A stretch of DNA of 64,000 nucleotides from an uncultured Clostridium sp. (GTDB lineage: Bacteria; Bacillota; Clostridia; Lachnospirales; Lachnospiraceae), in NCBI RefSeq assembly GCF_900547735.1, contig NZ_URHZ01000004.1:55052-119051 (forward strand), given 5' to 3'. Numbering within the stretch: position 1 is the stretch's first letter; every line of letters starts with the position of its first letter. The notes below the pieces were generated by a model. The model did not search any database. It saw only the letters and a program-made list of their open reading frames with translations, and was not told where the DNA came from. Shown one piece after another: positions 50,519 to 58,409 of this stretch. Both the position numbers and the translations under genes were made by a program.

Positions 50519-51535
50519 ATGTCAAATAGTTCAATGGTGTCATACACCAGATTAAGTCCGAATCATTCCGGACAAAGAACACATTCCATTGACCGCATCA
50601 CACCACACTGTGTGGTCGGTCAGTTATCTGCAGAAAGTATCTGTGGATGTTTTACAAGTTCATCTGTACAGGCAAGTTGTAACTACGGGATTGGGACAGA
50701 TGGCAGGGTGTCATTATGCGTAGAGGAAAAGAACCGTTCTTGGTGTTCTTCTAGCAATGCCAATGATCAACGGGCAGTCACTATCGAGTGTGCATCTGAC
50801 AGGTCGGAGCCTTATGCAATGAATGCTTCTGTTTATAATATGCTCGTAAAACTCTGTACCGATATCTGTAGGAGAAATGGAAAGAAGAAACTGTTATGGT
50901 TTGGGGATAAGAATACATCCCTTAACTATGCACCAAAGTCTGATGAGATGGTGCTTACCGTGCATCGATGGTTTGCAAACAAAAGCTGTCCCGGAAATTG
51001 GCTTTATGCCAGAATGGGAGATTTAGCTTCTAAGGTGACAGCAGCACTTGGTGGTGCGTCTTCGCAAAGTCCATCCACAAATACTGGCACTTTATATCGA
51101 GTACGTAAAAGCTGGGCGGATGCGAAATCACAAAAGGGTGCATTTAATAGTCTTGAGAATGCAAAGAGATGCGCCAATGCCAATAGTGGCTATAAAGTAT
51201 TTGATGGATCTGGAAATCAAGTTTATCCGGTATTGAGTAATACTTCAAAATCCATAGATGCGATTGCCAGAGAGGTCATTCAAGGCAATTGGGGTAATGG
51301 GGATGAGCGTAAGCAGCGATTAACAACCGCAGGTTATGATTACACAGCAGTTCAAGCAAGAGTAAATGAAATCTTATCTGGCAGTAACACGGCATCTTCA
51401 AAATCTATTGATACAATTGCCAGAGAAGTCATTCATGGTGATTGGGGTAATGGAACAGACCGAAAGCAAAGACTAGCAGCCGCAGGTTATAATTACGCTG
51501 CGGTACAAGCAAAAGTGAATGAAATATTGAGATAA
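50519..51535 (+). CDS. N-acetylmuramoyl-L-alanine amidase endolysin with two Cpl-7 repeats
   Basis: 338 residues. The amidase_2 domain (residues 8-170) shows the zinc and catalytic pattern in RITPHCVVGQLSAESICGCF, ASCNYGIGTDGRVSLCVEEK and VLTVHRWFANKSCPGNWLYA. A linker leads to two 42-residue CW_7 repeats (SIDAIAREVIQGNWGNGDER and SIDTIAREVIHGDWGNGTDR), wall-binding modules that recognise muramyl glycopeptide. No signal peptide, so export depends on the holin. Last gene of the lysis pair. Confidence 0.9.
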   Translation: MSNSSMVSYTRLSPNHSGQRTHSIDRITPHCVVGQLSAESICGCFTSSSVQASCNYGIGTDGRVSLCVEEKNRSWCSSSNANDQRAVTIECASDRSEPYAMNASVYNMLVKLCTDICRRNGKKKLLWFGDKNTSLNYAPKSDEMVLTVHRWFANKSCPGNWLYARMGDLASKVTAALGGASSQSPSTNTGTLYRVRKSWADAKSQKGAFNSLENAKRCANANSGYKVFDGSGNQVYPVLSNTSKSIDAIAREVIQGNWGNGDERKQRLTTAGYDYTAVQARVNEILSGSNTASSKSIDTIAREVIHGDWGNGTDRKQRLAAAGYNYAAVQAKVNEILR

Positions 51536-51540
51536 GTATG

Positions 51541-51584
51541 AATGCCTACTGAGGAGTGATTTCCTTGGTAGGCATTATTTTTTT
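51541..51584 (+). terminator. Terminator of the late operon
   Basis: AATGCCTAC (51541-51549) pairs with GTAGGCATT (51568-51576) and is followed by A and seven T. It ends transcription of the lysis genes. Confidence 0.88.
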
Positions 51585-51590
51585 GCTTAA

Positions 51591-51642
51591 GGGGTTTACT
51601 GGCATGATTTTTCTTTGACTGAGATTTGAAGGAAGAATCCTT
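51591..51642 (+). promoter_or_regulatory. Repeated leader element, family TGACTGAGATTT, copy 3
   Basis: GGGGTTTACT (51591-51600), a weaker stem than in copies 1 and 2, then TTTTTCTTTGACTGAGATTT (51608-51627) and hairpin AAGGA (51629-51633)/TCCTT (51638-51642). It leads the SHOCT-domain gene and the recombinases. Confidence 0.7.
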
Positions 51643-51659
51643 TGGATTGGAGGAATATC

Positions 51660-51878
51660 ATGCAGATAACGAAACTGACAGGAGAACAGATAGAAGTTGT
51701 GCCACAGAGACACCAATATACAGAGGCAGAACTGCAGCGGGAATATGACTATATTTTAGCACAGAAGATGGGAAGAATGCTGCTCGATAAAGGTCTGATT
51801 TCTGTGGATGAATTCAACAAAATCAGCGAAAGAAACCGTCAAACTTTCTCTCCATATTTAGCTGAGATTATGCCCTAA
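51660..51878 (+). CDS. SHOCT-domain small protein
   Basis: 72 residues: MQITKLTGEQIEVVPQRHQY, TEAELQREYDYILAQKMGRM, LLDKGLISVDEFNKISERNR. The C-terminal helix pair is a SHOCT domain. Such proteins usually stand immediately before large serine recombinases in Clostridia mobile elements and may assist them or regulate excision. ATG 51660 has TTGGAGGAAT upstream. Confidence 0.75.
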   Translation: MQITKLTGEQIEVVPQRHQYTEAELQREYDYILAQKMGRMLLDKGLISVDEFNKISERNRQTFSPYLAEIMP

Positions 51879-51885
51879 ATGACTT

Positions 51886-51930
51886 GATATATATCGATTA
51901 GTACGGGAATATGTCCATACCGAAAGCGAG
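51886..51930 (+). promoter_or_regulatory. Repeated leader element, family ATATA-N12-AATATG, copy D
   Basis: GATATA (51886-51891), 12 variable bases, CGGGAATATG (51904-51913) and TACCG (51918-51922), followed by AAAGCGAGGTGAG, the ribosome site of the first recombinase. The CGG/CCG stem is kept; the outer GTAGTA arm of copies B and C is missing. Confidence 0.65.
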
Positions 51931-51935
51931 GTGAG

Positions 51936-53501
51936 ATGATGAAAAGGATAACAAAAATTGAAGAAAATGAAGCCTTATCGGTTAAGGCAAAAACCCGTGT
52001 TGCTGCCTATTGCAGAGTTTCTACTGCAAGCGATGAACAGTTAATCAGTCTTGATACGCAGAAGGCACATTATGAGGATTACATCAAGTCCAATGACGAG
52101 TGGGAGTATGCAGGGATATTTTACGATCAAGGTATCACAGGTACAAAAAAAGAGTGCCGTGACGGGCTGAATGCCCTGATAGATTCCTGCGAAAAAGGTC
52201 TTGTGGATTTGGTCATTACGAAGTCCATCAGTCGATTCAGCAGAAATACCACAGACTGTTTGGAACTGGTAAGAAAGCTGATGGCATTAAATGTGACCGT
52301 GATTTTTGAAAAAGAAAATATTAACACGGATACGATGGAAAGCGAATTGATGCTCTCCATCTTAAGCAGTCTTGCGGAAAGCGAATCGGTATCCATTTCT
52401 GAAAATAACAAATGGTCTATACAGAAACGTTTTCAGAATGGCACCTACATTATTTCCTATCCACCTTATGGCTATGAAAATGCTGGTGGAGAAATGATTG
52501 TTGTGCCGGAGCAGGCAGAAGTCGTAAAAAAGATATTTGAAGATACGCTTGCCGGGAAAAGCACTCATGCCGTTGCAAAGGAACTGAACGATAGCGGAGT
52601 GAAGAGCAAAAAAGGAGGCAAATGGACACCCGGAGCAATTAATGCAATTATCCGCAACGAAAAATTCACAGGAGATGTGATTTTCCAAAAGACCTACACC
52701 GACAGCCAATTCGGCCGTCATACCAATGATGGGGAATTGAATCAATATCTGTGCGAGAACCACCATGAGCCAATTATAAGTCATGAGATTTTTGATAAGG
52801 CAAACGAGGTTCTGAATCAGCGTGGCCGAGAAAAAGGCAATGGAGAGCGAACGGAGCGTTATCAGAACCGTTATGGATTCTCAGGCGGAATCAAGTGTGG
52901 AGAGTGCGGCGGAGTCTTTAAAAGAAGAATCCACTATAAGCCGAGCGGAAGCTACATTGCTTGGTGCTGCACCCATCATATCGAGGACAGGAACTCCTGT
53001 TCCATGAAGTACATTACGGATGATGGAGTAAAGACAGCATTCCTTACCATGATGAATAAACTGATATTTGCCCATCAGATGATATTAAAGCCACTGCTTC
53101 ACAGCCTGCAGGGATTTGATGATAAGGATAGGCTTCTACAGATACAGGAATATGAAACTAAACTGGAAAAGAATATGGAGAAAAGGCAGGTGCTGACGAG
53201 CCTTATGGCAGGCGGACTATTAGAGCCAGCACTTTTTAGCAAGGAAAACAATGCTTTGATTTTGGAAGAAAAGCATTTGCAGGAAGAAAAGAAACAAATG
53301 ATAAATTCCGTCAGCGGTGACAGGACAAAGATTGAAGCCTTGGAGACATTTATAAAATTTGCATCCGGCAGTGAGATGCTGACGGAATATTCGGATGAGA
53401 TATTCCTTTCCTATGTAGAAGGGATTACAGTGCTTTCCAGAAAAGAAATCGTCTTTGAACTGAAGTGTGGACTGAAATTAAAGGAAAGGTTGGTGGGATA
53501 A
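51936..53501 (+). CDS. Large serine recombinase 1
   Basis: 521 residues. Catalytic resolvase domain: VAAYCRVSTASDEQLISLDT (nucleophilic Ser in RVST) and LVITKSISRFSRNTTDCLEL. A recombinase domain follows (YENAGGEMIVVPEQAEVVKK), then a zinc ribbon CGECGGVFKRR...CC and a coiled coil near 400-450. One of three in a row; it should cut and join att sites with its partners. Start at 51936 or 51939. Confidence 0.92.
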   Translation: MMKRITKIEENEALSVKAKTRVAAYCRVSTASDEQLISLDTQKAHYEDYIKSNDEWEYAGIFYDQGITGTKKECRDGLNALIDSCEKGLVDLVITKSISRFSRNTTDCLELVRKLMALNVTVIFEKENINTDTMESELMLSILSSLAESESVSISENNKWSIQKRFQNGTYIISYPPYGYENAGGEMIVVPEQAEVVKKIFEDTLAGKSTHAVAKELNDSGVKSKKGGKWTPGAINAIIRNEKFTGDVIFQKTYTDSQFGRHTNDGELNQYLCENHHEPIISHEIFDKANEVLNQRGREKGNGERTERYQNRYGFSGGIKCGECGGVFKRRIHYKPSGSYIAWCCTHHIEDRNSCSMKYITDDGVKTAFLTMMNKLIFAHQMILKPLLHSLQGFDDKDRLLQIQEYETKLEKNMEKRQVLTSLMAGGLLEPALFSKENNALILEEKHLQEEKKQMINSVSGDRTKIEALETFIKFASGSEMLTEYSDEIFLSYVEGITVLSRKEIVFELKCGLKLKERLVG

Positions 53502-53926
53502 TGGCACATATACCCTACGGATATAAGATTATAAATGGAAAAGCAGAGGTTGATGAAAAACAGGCTGAGGTAGTCATAAAGCTGTTTGATGGCTACATTG
53601 CAGGACTTGGATTAAAGCCTGCGGCAGAGAATGCGGGTCTTGATATTTATCATGGCAGTGCAGGGAGAATGCTAAGAAACACGCATTACCTTGGCGATGA
53701 ATATTATCCTGCCATTATCGACAGAAAGCGTTTTGATAAGGCGGAAGAAATCCGAATATCGAGAGCATCTTCCTTGGGCAGGGTCAGAGAACTGCAGGCT
53801 GCACAAAAGCCTGTGGCGGATACAAGGTTTACCATGCCGTCTGCTGAGAGAAAATTTGCGGATCCATTTTCACAGGCGGAATATGCTTACAGCTTGATTG
53901 AAAGTGAGGTGGCGATGAGTGAATAA
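53501..53926 (+). CDS. Recombinase-domain protein lacking the catalytic domain
   Basis: 141 residues: HIPYGYKIINGKAEVDEKQA, EVVIKLFDGYIAGLGLKPAA, GSAGRMLRNTHYLGDEYYPA. This is the DNA-binding recombinase domain only, with no Ser nucleophile or zinc ribbon. The start overlaps the last base of recombinase 1. Conserved as a middle partner in recombinase trios, so probably an accessory factor rather than a broken gene. Confidence 0.8.
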   Translation: MAHIPYGYKIINGKAEVDEKQAEVVIKLFDGYIAGLGLKPAAENAGLDIYHGSAGRMLRNTHYLGDEYYPAIIDRKRFDKAEEIRISRASSLGRVRELQAAQKPVADTRFTMPSAERKFADPFSQAEYAYSLIESEVAMSE

Positions 53927-55484
53927 GAGTATAACAGTTATCCCAGCACGAAAGCGTGTGGGAAATACAGTAAACAAAGAAGTAAAGCCGAAGCTCAGGG
54001 TCGCAGCGTACTGCCGTGTCAGTACCGACAGCGATGAGCAGGCTACCAGTTATGATGCACAGGTGGAGCATTACACCAATTTTATACAGAAAAATGAGGA
54101 ATGGGAGTTTGCCGGTATATTTGCTGATGATGGTATATCCGGCACCAATACCAAAAAGCGTGAGGAGTTCAACCGCATGATTTCTGAATGTATGGAAGGT
54201 CATATTGATATGATCATTACAAAGTCTATCAGCCGATTTGCCCGTAATACCTTGGATTGCCTTCGATATATAAGACAATTAAAGGAAAAGAATATCCCTG
54301 TGTTTTTTGAAAAGGAAAACATCAATACAATGGATTCCAAGGGCGAGGTTCTGCTGACCATCATGGCCAGTCTTGCACAGCAAGAATCGGAGTCCTTAAG
54401 CAAGAATGTAAAGATGGGTATGCAGTTCCGATTTCAGAATGGTGAGGTGCAGGTCAACCATAATCGCTTTATGGGATACACCAAAGACGAAGATGGACAC
54501 CTCATCATAGAGCCTGCCGAGGCAGAAATCGTCAAACGAATTTACCGTGAATACCTACAGGGCGCAAGCCTAAAGCAAATCGGAGATGGCTTGATGGATG
54601 ATGGAATTTTAACAGCCGCCGGAAAGGCAAAGTGGCGTCCTGAATCGGTCAAGAAAATCCTGAAAAACGAAAAATATATTGGTGATGCCCTTTTACAGAA
54701 GACATATACCGTGGACGTTCTTACCAAAAAGAGAGTGAAGAATAACGGCATCGTTCCGCAGTATTATGTGGAGAACAGCCATGAACCGATTATTCCCCGT
54801 GACCTCTATATGCAGGTGCAGGAAGAGATGCTCAGACGAGCTAACCTTCACAGTGGAGCGAATCGGAAGAAACGAGTTTACAGTAGCAAATACGCACTTT
54901 CCAGTATTGTGTATTGTTCAAAATGTGGGGATATTTATCGAAGGATTGCTTGGAACAACCGCGGGAAACATTCCACGGTATGGCGATGCGTAAACCGTGT
55001 GGAGCATGGCCCTGACTGCTGCGATGCACCAACTGTGCAGGAAGAAGAATTGCAGAACGCTGTGGTAAAGGCAATCAACACGGCGCTTGGTGGCAAGGAT
55101 GAAATGCTTACTGCCTTGGAAAAAAATATAGCGATGGTGCTTGCTTTGGAAGATGAGACTTCGATGGAAAGCCTTGATGCCAAGCTGGAAGAACTGCAGC
55201 AGGAGCTTCTAAAACGAGCAAATGCCAGACAGGATTATGAAGACCTTGCTGATGAGATAGACCTTTTGCGAGAACAAAAGCAGAATGCTATGGCGGAGAA
55301 TGCAGAACGAGAAGGTTTGAAACAGCGAATTGCTGAAATGCAGCAGTTCCTTGCCGAGCAGAGAGGTACAATACAGGTGTATGACGAGCAGGTAGTACGC
55401 AAGCTGATAGAAAAGATTACGGTACATGATGAGAAAGTAACTGTTGCCTTTAAATCTGGGATGGAGATTGATGTGAAAATGTAA
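53919..55484 (+). CDS. Large serine recombinase 2
   Basis: 521 residues from GTG 53919, overlapping the previous gene. Catalytic domain: LRVAAYCRVSTDSDEQATSY and IITKSISRFARNTLDCLRYI; recombinase domain HLIIEPAEAEIVKRIYREYL; zinc ribbon CSKCGDIYRRIAW and a long coiled coil (residues 395-480). Together with the two genes before it, the probable integration and excision machinery of the prophage. Confidence 0.92.
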   Translation: MNKSITVIPARKRVGNTVNKEVKPKLRVAAYCRVSTDSDEQATSYDAQVEHYTNFIQKNEEWEFAGIFADDGISGTNTKKREEFNRMISECMEGHIDMIITKSISRFARNTLDCLRYIRQLKEKNIPVFFEKENINTMDSKGEVLLTIMASLAQQESESLSKNVKMGMQFRFQNGEVQVNHNRFMGYTKDEDGHLIIEPAEAEIVKRIYREYLQGASLKQIGDGLMDDGILTAAGKAKWRPESVKKILKNEKYIGDALLQKTYTVDVLTKKRVKNNGIVPQYYVENSHEPIIPRDLYMQVQEEMLRRANLHSGANRKKRVYSSKYALSSIVYCSKCGDIYRRIAWNNRGKHSTVWRCVNRVEHGPDCCDAPTVQEEELQNAVVKAINTALGGKDEMLTALEKNIAMVLALEDETSMESLDAKLEELQQELLKRANARQDYEDLADEIDLLREQKQNAMAENAEREGLKQRIAEMQQFLAEQRGTIQVYDEQVVRKLIEKITVHDEKVTVAFKSGMEIDVKM

Positions 55485-55503
55485 ATTTTAATTATGGGGA
55501 ATC

Positions 55504-55533
55504 CCCCTAGACTTATAAAAGCTAGGGGTGCTT
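55504..55533. terminator. Bidirectional terminator after the recombinases
   Basis: CCCCTAG (55504-55510) pairs with CTAGGGG (55522-55528), followed by TGCTTTC on the plus strand. It lies between the last recombinase and the convergent Crp-family gene and may be near the right prophage border. Confidence 0.65.
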
Positions 55534-55540
55534 TCTAATG

Positions 55541-56179
55541 TTAATCATGAATTGTAATATTTCTATTATCGATTTCTATTAACCCTTCATCTTTCATTCG
55601 TTTTAATTCACGAAAAAGCGATGGTCTTTGAACACCAAAATGGTCAGCAAGCTGTTTTTTTGAAATAGGTAAAATGATAGTTTTAGATTTCTGAACGGCA
55701 GAAAGTGCAACAAGGTAATCCATCAGGTTTTCTCTTAAAGATTTCTGAGTATACATAGCTATTTTTTTATTCATCCCTTGGGAGTTTAAGGATAGTGACT
55801 TCACAAAGGACATAACAAAACTATATTCTTTTAGCAGCTTGCTAACTGCTATTTTTGAAATATGGAAAAGGGTACATCCAGCTGTACAATAAATATTCAT
55901 TGGATATCTATTTTGCTCCCCGAATAAGAGATTTGCCCCAATAATACTGCCTTCGCAAAATTTAAATACAATAGTTTCAGAACCGTTAGATGCTAGAGAA
56001 TAGGCTATTAAATTGCCTGAAAGAACTATATCCATTCCATAACACTCTGAATATTGCTCATGCACAGTTATTCCTTTGTTATAAGAACGCTTAATAATTT
56101 GATTGCTTAAAATTAAACTTTCTAATACTTTTTGATCTACATCTTTAAAGTGAGGTAGATTTTTTAAGTCTTCAACCAT
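55541..56179 (-). CDS. Crp/Fnr-family transcriptional regulator
   Basis: 212 residues. N-terminal cyclic-nucleotide-binding-like barrel (GITVHEQYSECYGMDIVLSG, FKFCEGSIIGANLLFGEQNR) and C-terminal winged helix (ISKKQLADHFGVQRPSLFRE, LKRMKDEGLIEIDNRNITIH). No Fnr-type N-terminal cysteine cluster is evident. It is divergent from the cupin-permease genes and probably controls them. Visibly A+T-rich compared with the prophage. Confidence 0.85.
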   Translation of the reverse strand: MVEDLKNLPHFKDVDQKVLESLILSNQIIKRSYNKGITVHEQYSECYGMDIVLSGNLIAYSLASNGSETIVFKFCEGSIIGANLLFGEQNRYPMNIYCTAGCTLFHISKIAVSKLLKEYSFVMSFVKSLSLNSQGMNKKIAMYTQKSLRENLMDYLVALSAVQKSKTIILPISKKQLADHFGVQRPSLFRELKRMKDEGLIEIDNRNITIHD

Positions 56180-56287
56180 AAAATCACCTTTTTATTTTTA
56201 TTATATCAAAAAGAAACTTATGTGTCTATTTAGTTATAAAATATAATGTTAATATGATTACAACGAATAAAAAGGAGGCAATTTATT

Positions 56288-56602
56288 ATGATAGAAAAAG
56301 TATTTGAGTTATCTAAGAAAAATGAGAAAGCAGTGGAGAAGGTTGTTTTTGATGAAAACCTACATTATTTGCACATGGTCTTTAATAAGGGTGAGGGGTT
56401 GCCTGAACATTTCTCCAACTCTAATGTTTATATGACCGTTATGAAAGGAACTCTGTCTATCGGTCTTGATGAACAAGAAGTTCACGAGTATTCGTATAAT
56501 ACTTTGATAAAGATTCCAGTTAATACAAAAATGAATGTAAAAAATCTTAATGATGATACTCTAGAATTAATTGTTGTAAAATCACCAGCACCAAAGATAT
56601 AA
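56288..56602 (+). CDS. Small cupin protein
   Basis: 104 residues: LHYLHMVFNKGEGLPEHFSN, VYMTVMKGTLSIGLDEQEVH and KIPVNTKMNVKNLNDDTLEL, a single cupin domain with a probable metal site (His in LPEHF and others). First gene of the plus-strand unit opposite the Crp regulator, with AAAAGGAGGC upstream. May act as sensor or metal-binding protein. Confidence 0.8.
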   Translation: MIEKVFELSKKNEKAVEKVVFDENLHYLHMVFNKGEGLPEHFSNSNVYMTVMKGTLSIGLDEQEVHEYSYNTLIKIPVNTKMNVKNLNDDTLELIVVKSPAPKI

Positions 56603-56622
56603 ACAAGATGGAGGAATTATAA

Positions 56623-57105
56623 ATGGATATTTTTACAATCGGCATATGGATTGGAACTTTAATTTTTCTTGGAGTTTCTTTTGCTAAAAATAAGGGAAAG
56701 ACAAATCAAGCACTTAAAATGGCATTTAATATGGGAAAAGGAATGGCTATAAGTATATTTTCAATCATTTTTGCAATTGGATTAATCCTGACACTACTTC
56801 CACCGGCAGATATTGCATCTTTTGTGGAAAAACAGTCAACTGCAATTGCAACAATAGCATCGGCTTTGTTAGGAACAATTACACTAATTCCAGCCTTTAT
56901 CGCTTTCCCGCTAGTAGGGACACTGGTAGATGCGGGAGTTGGGATAGTTCCTTCCGTGGCATTTTTAACAACTTTAACAATGGTCGGTGTTGTAACCTTC
57001 CCTCTTGAGAAAAAGGAATTCGGCGTTAAGTTTACAGCAGTTCGTAACGGACTTAGTTTTCTGTTCGCTATAATTATTGCATATGTAATGGGGGTGATTA
57101 TATAA
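56623..57105 (+). CDS. Permease half-protein (ArsP/DUF318-like), N-terminal partner
   Basis: 160 residues with about four membrane segments (residues 4-22, 38-60, 75-98, 135-158). GLILTLLPPADIASFVEKQS, ITLIPAFIAFPLVGTLVDAG and VAFLTTLTMVGVVTFPLEKK match one half of the ArsP_1/DUF318 permease fold. Normal members carry both halves in one chain; here the second half is the next gene, which overlaps by one base. Confidence 0.75.
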   Translation: MDIFTIGIWIGTLIFLGVSFAKNKGKTNQALKMAFNMGKGMAISIFSIIFAIGLILTLLPPADIASFVEKQSTAIATIASALLGTITLIPAFIAFPLVGTLVDAGVGIVPSVAFLTTLTMVGVVTFPLEKKEFGVKFTAVRNGLSFLFAIIIAYVMGVII

Positions 57106-57821
57106 TGGTCTTAAAAAAAATAAAGGATAATTTGTTCTTTTTTATAATTATTTTGGCATATGCAATTATGACTACCATTAATCCGTCTATGGGGATAGAA
57201 TCAGTTAAAAACAGTGGCTATTACATTAAGGAAATGCTTATGATTATGCCAGTTATCTTCGTGCTTACTGCGCTTTTAGATATGTGGGTTTCAAAAGAAA
57301 AAATAATGAAATTTCTAGGTAAGGACGCCAAAGCCAAAGGTGTTTTTCTAGCTTTTGTAATTGGAAGTATTTCAGCAGGCCCAATATATGCGGCATTTCC
57401 AATGTGCGTTATGCTTCACAAAAAAGGTGCATCAATTAGAAACATCATTATTATTTTAAGTTCTTGGGCAGTCATTAAGGTTCCAATGCTTTTAAATGAA
57501 GCAAAGTTTCTAGGCCCTAAGTTTATGGTTATTCGTTGGATATTAACTGTTGTGGCAATTATCATTTTTTCGTGGATTGCAGACAAGATAATAAAGGATA
57601 AGGATTTGCCAAGCGAGGAAACATCACAAGTAGGATTAATAATTAATAAAGGTGCTTGCATGGGTTGCACTTTGTGTACTAAGAATTATCCAGAACTCTT
57701 TGAAATAAAGAGTAAAAAGGCAGTCATTAAGGCACATGATGCAACTACAATAGATAAGGAAAAACTTCAAACTACAATAAATGCTTGTCCTGTTAAAGCT
57801 ATAGAATATATAGAAGATTAA
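57105..57821 (+). CDS. Permease half-protein with C-terminal ferredoxin domain
   Basis: 238 residues. Membrane half: MIMPVIFVLTALLDMWVSKE, AFVIGSISAGPIYAAFPMCV and IIILSSWAVIKVPMLLNEAK. After the last membrane helix (near residue 165) a 55-residue ferredoxin follows with CMGCTLC and NACPVKAIEYIED, giving Cys ligands for one [4Fe-4S] cluster. Together the two halves form an exporter of unknown substrate, perhaps with redox control. A terminator follows. Confidence 0.8.
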   Translation: MVLKKIKDNLFFFIIILAYAIMTTINPSMGIESVKNSGYYIKEMLMIMPVIFVLTALLDMWVSKEKIMKFLGKDAKAKGVFLAFVIGSISAGPIYAAFPMCVMLHKKGASIRNIIIILSSWAVIKVPMLLNEAKFLGPKFMVIRWILTVVAIIIFSWIADKIIKDKDLPSEETSQVGLIINKGACMGCTLCTKNYPELFEIKSKKAVIKAHDATTIDKEKLQTTINACPVKAIEYIED

Positions 57822-57852
57822 CGATGCTAATTTTGTGTCACAATTAAAATAT

Positions 57853-57891
57853 AACACCCTGTAGGCTATAAGAGTCTATGGGGTGTTTTTT
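57853..57891 (+). terminator. Terminator of the permease operon
   Basis: ACACCC with GGGTGT as the outer stem, an inner TAG/CTA pair, then TTTTTT. Located after the ferredoxin-permease gene. Confidence 0.75.
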
Positions 57892-57997
57892 ACTAAATCA
57901 GTTTACTTTTTAATTGAAATGAGAAACTTAATCAATCAAAAAGTGAAGCTTTGCAATTGAGTTATAGCATATTTTTAAAATAAAATTTAAAGAGTTA

Positions 57998-58049
57998 TTG
58001 ACATATGCGATTAACAGAGGTATACTAATGATAGTAAATGGCATATGTC
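57998..58049 (+). promoter_or_regulatory. Promoter and inverted-repeat operator of the Fe-S/metal operon
   Basis: TTGACA (57998-58003), 17-base spacer, TATACT (58021-58026). A perfect inverted repeat, GACATATGC (58000-58008) and GCATATGTC (58041-58049), overlaps the -35 box and the transcript start. A regulator bound to both arms would block or shape transcription; the DUF134 protein in the operon is a candidate. Confidence 0.75.
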
Positions 58050-58073
58050 ATAAACTACAAGGAGGTGAATGGT

Positions 58074-58346
58074 ATGCCTAGAAGAGATGGAACTGGCCCA
58101 ATGGGTGCTGGAACAATGACTGGACACGGTTTAGGCTTTTGCACAGGGAAAAATGCAGTCAAGCGTGGTGCTGGACTTGGATTAGGTCTTGGATTTGCTT
58201 GCAGACGAGGTTTTGGTAGTGGATTTGGGAGAGGTTTAGCAATAAATCAATATGCGACAAAAACACATAAAGACTTCCTTCAAGAACAAAAAGAATTACT
58301 GCAAAGCCGAATCGAAGTCATTGATAAACAATTAAAGTACCTGTAA
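58074..58346 (+). CDS. DUF5320 family protein
   Basis: 90 residues: MPRRDGTGPMGAGTMTGHGL is the signature of DUF5320, followed by a Gly/Arg-rich stretch and a C-terminal helix (DFLQEQKELLQSRIEVIDKQ). These proteins accompany NifX-like and MinD-like genes in anaerobes. Function unknown; may be a small partner for the metal-cluster proteins. GGAGGTG precedes ATG 58074. Confidence 0.85.
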   Translation: MPRRDGTGPMGAGTMTGHGLGFCTGKNAVKRGAGLGLGLGFACRRGFGSGFGRGLAINQYATKTHKDFLQEQKELLQSRIEVIDKQLKYL

Positions 58347-58409
58347 CGGGTATTAGAGGTAACTGGAGGACGCTCTGGTTATTTCTGATTAGAAATGGGG
58401 TGATAGATT

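Larger units (their letters stand above)
7380..55540 (+). mobile_element. Prophage of siphovirus type with terminal serine recombinases
   Basis: A contiguous one-directional block runs from defence genes through replication, packaging, capsid, tail, lysis and recombination genes, with all essential classes present: small and large terminase, portal, ClpP-type protease, HK97 capsid, head-tail connectors, tail tube, tape measure, Dit, Tal, holin and amidase. It lies just after the rlmD terminator and ends with large serine recombinases. Base composition is visibly lower in G+C than the host genes to the left. Exact attachment sites could not be recognised, so both borders are approximate to a few hundred bases. 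Confidence 0.85.
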
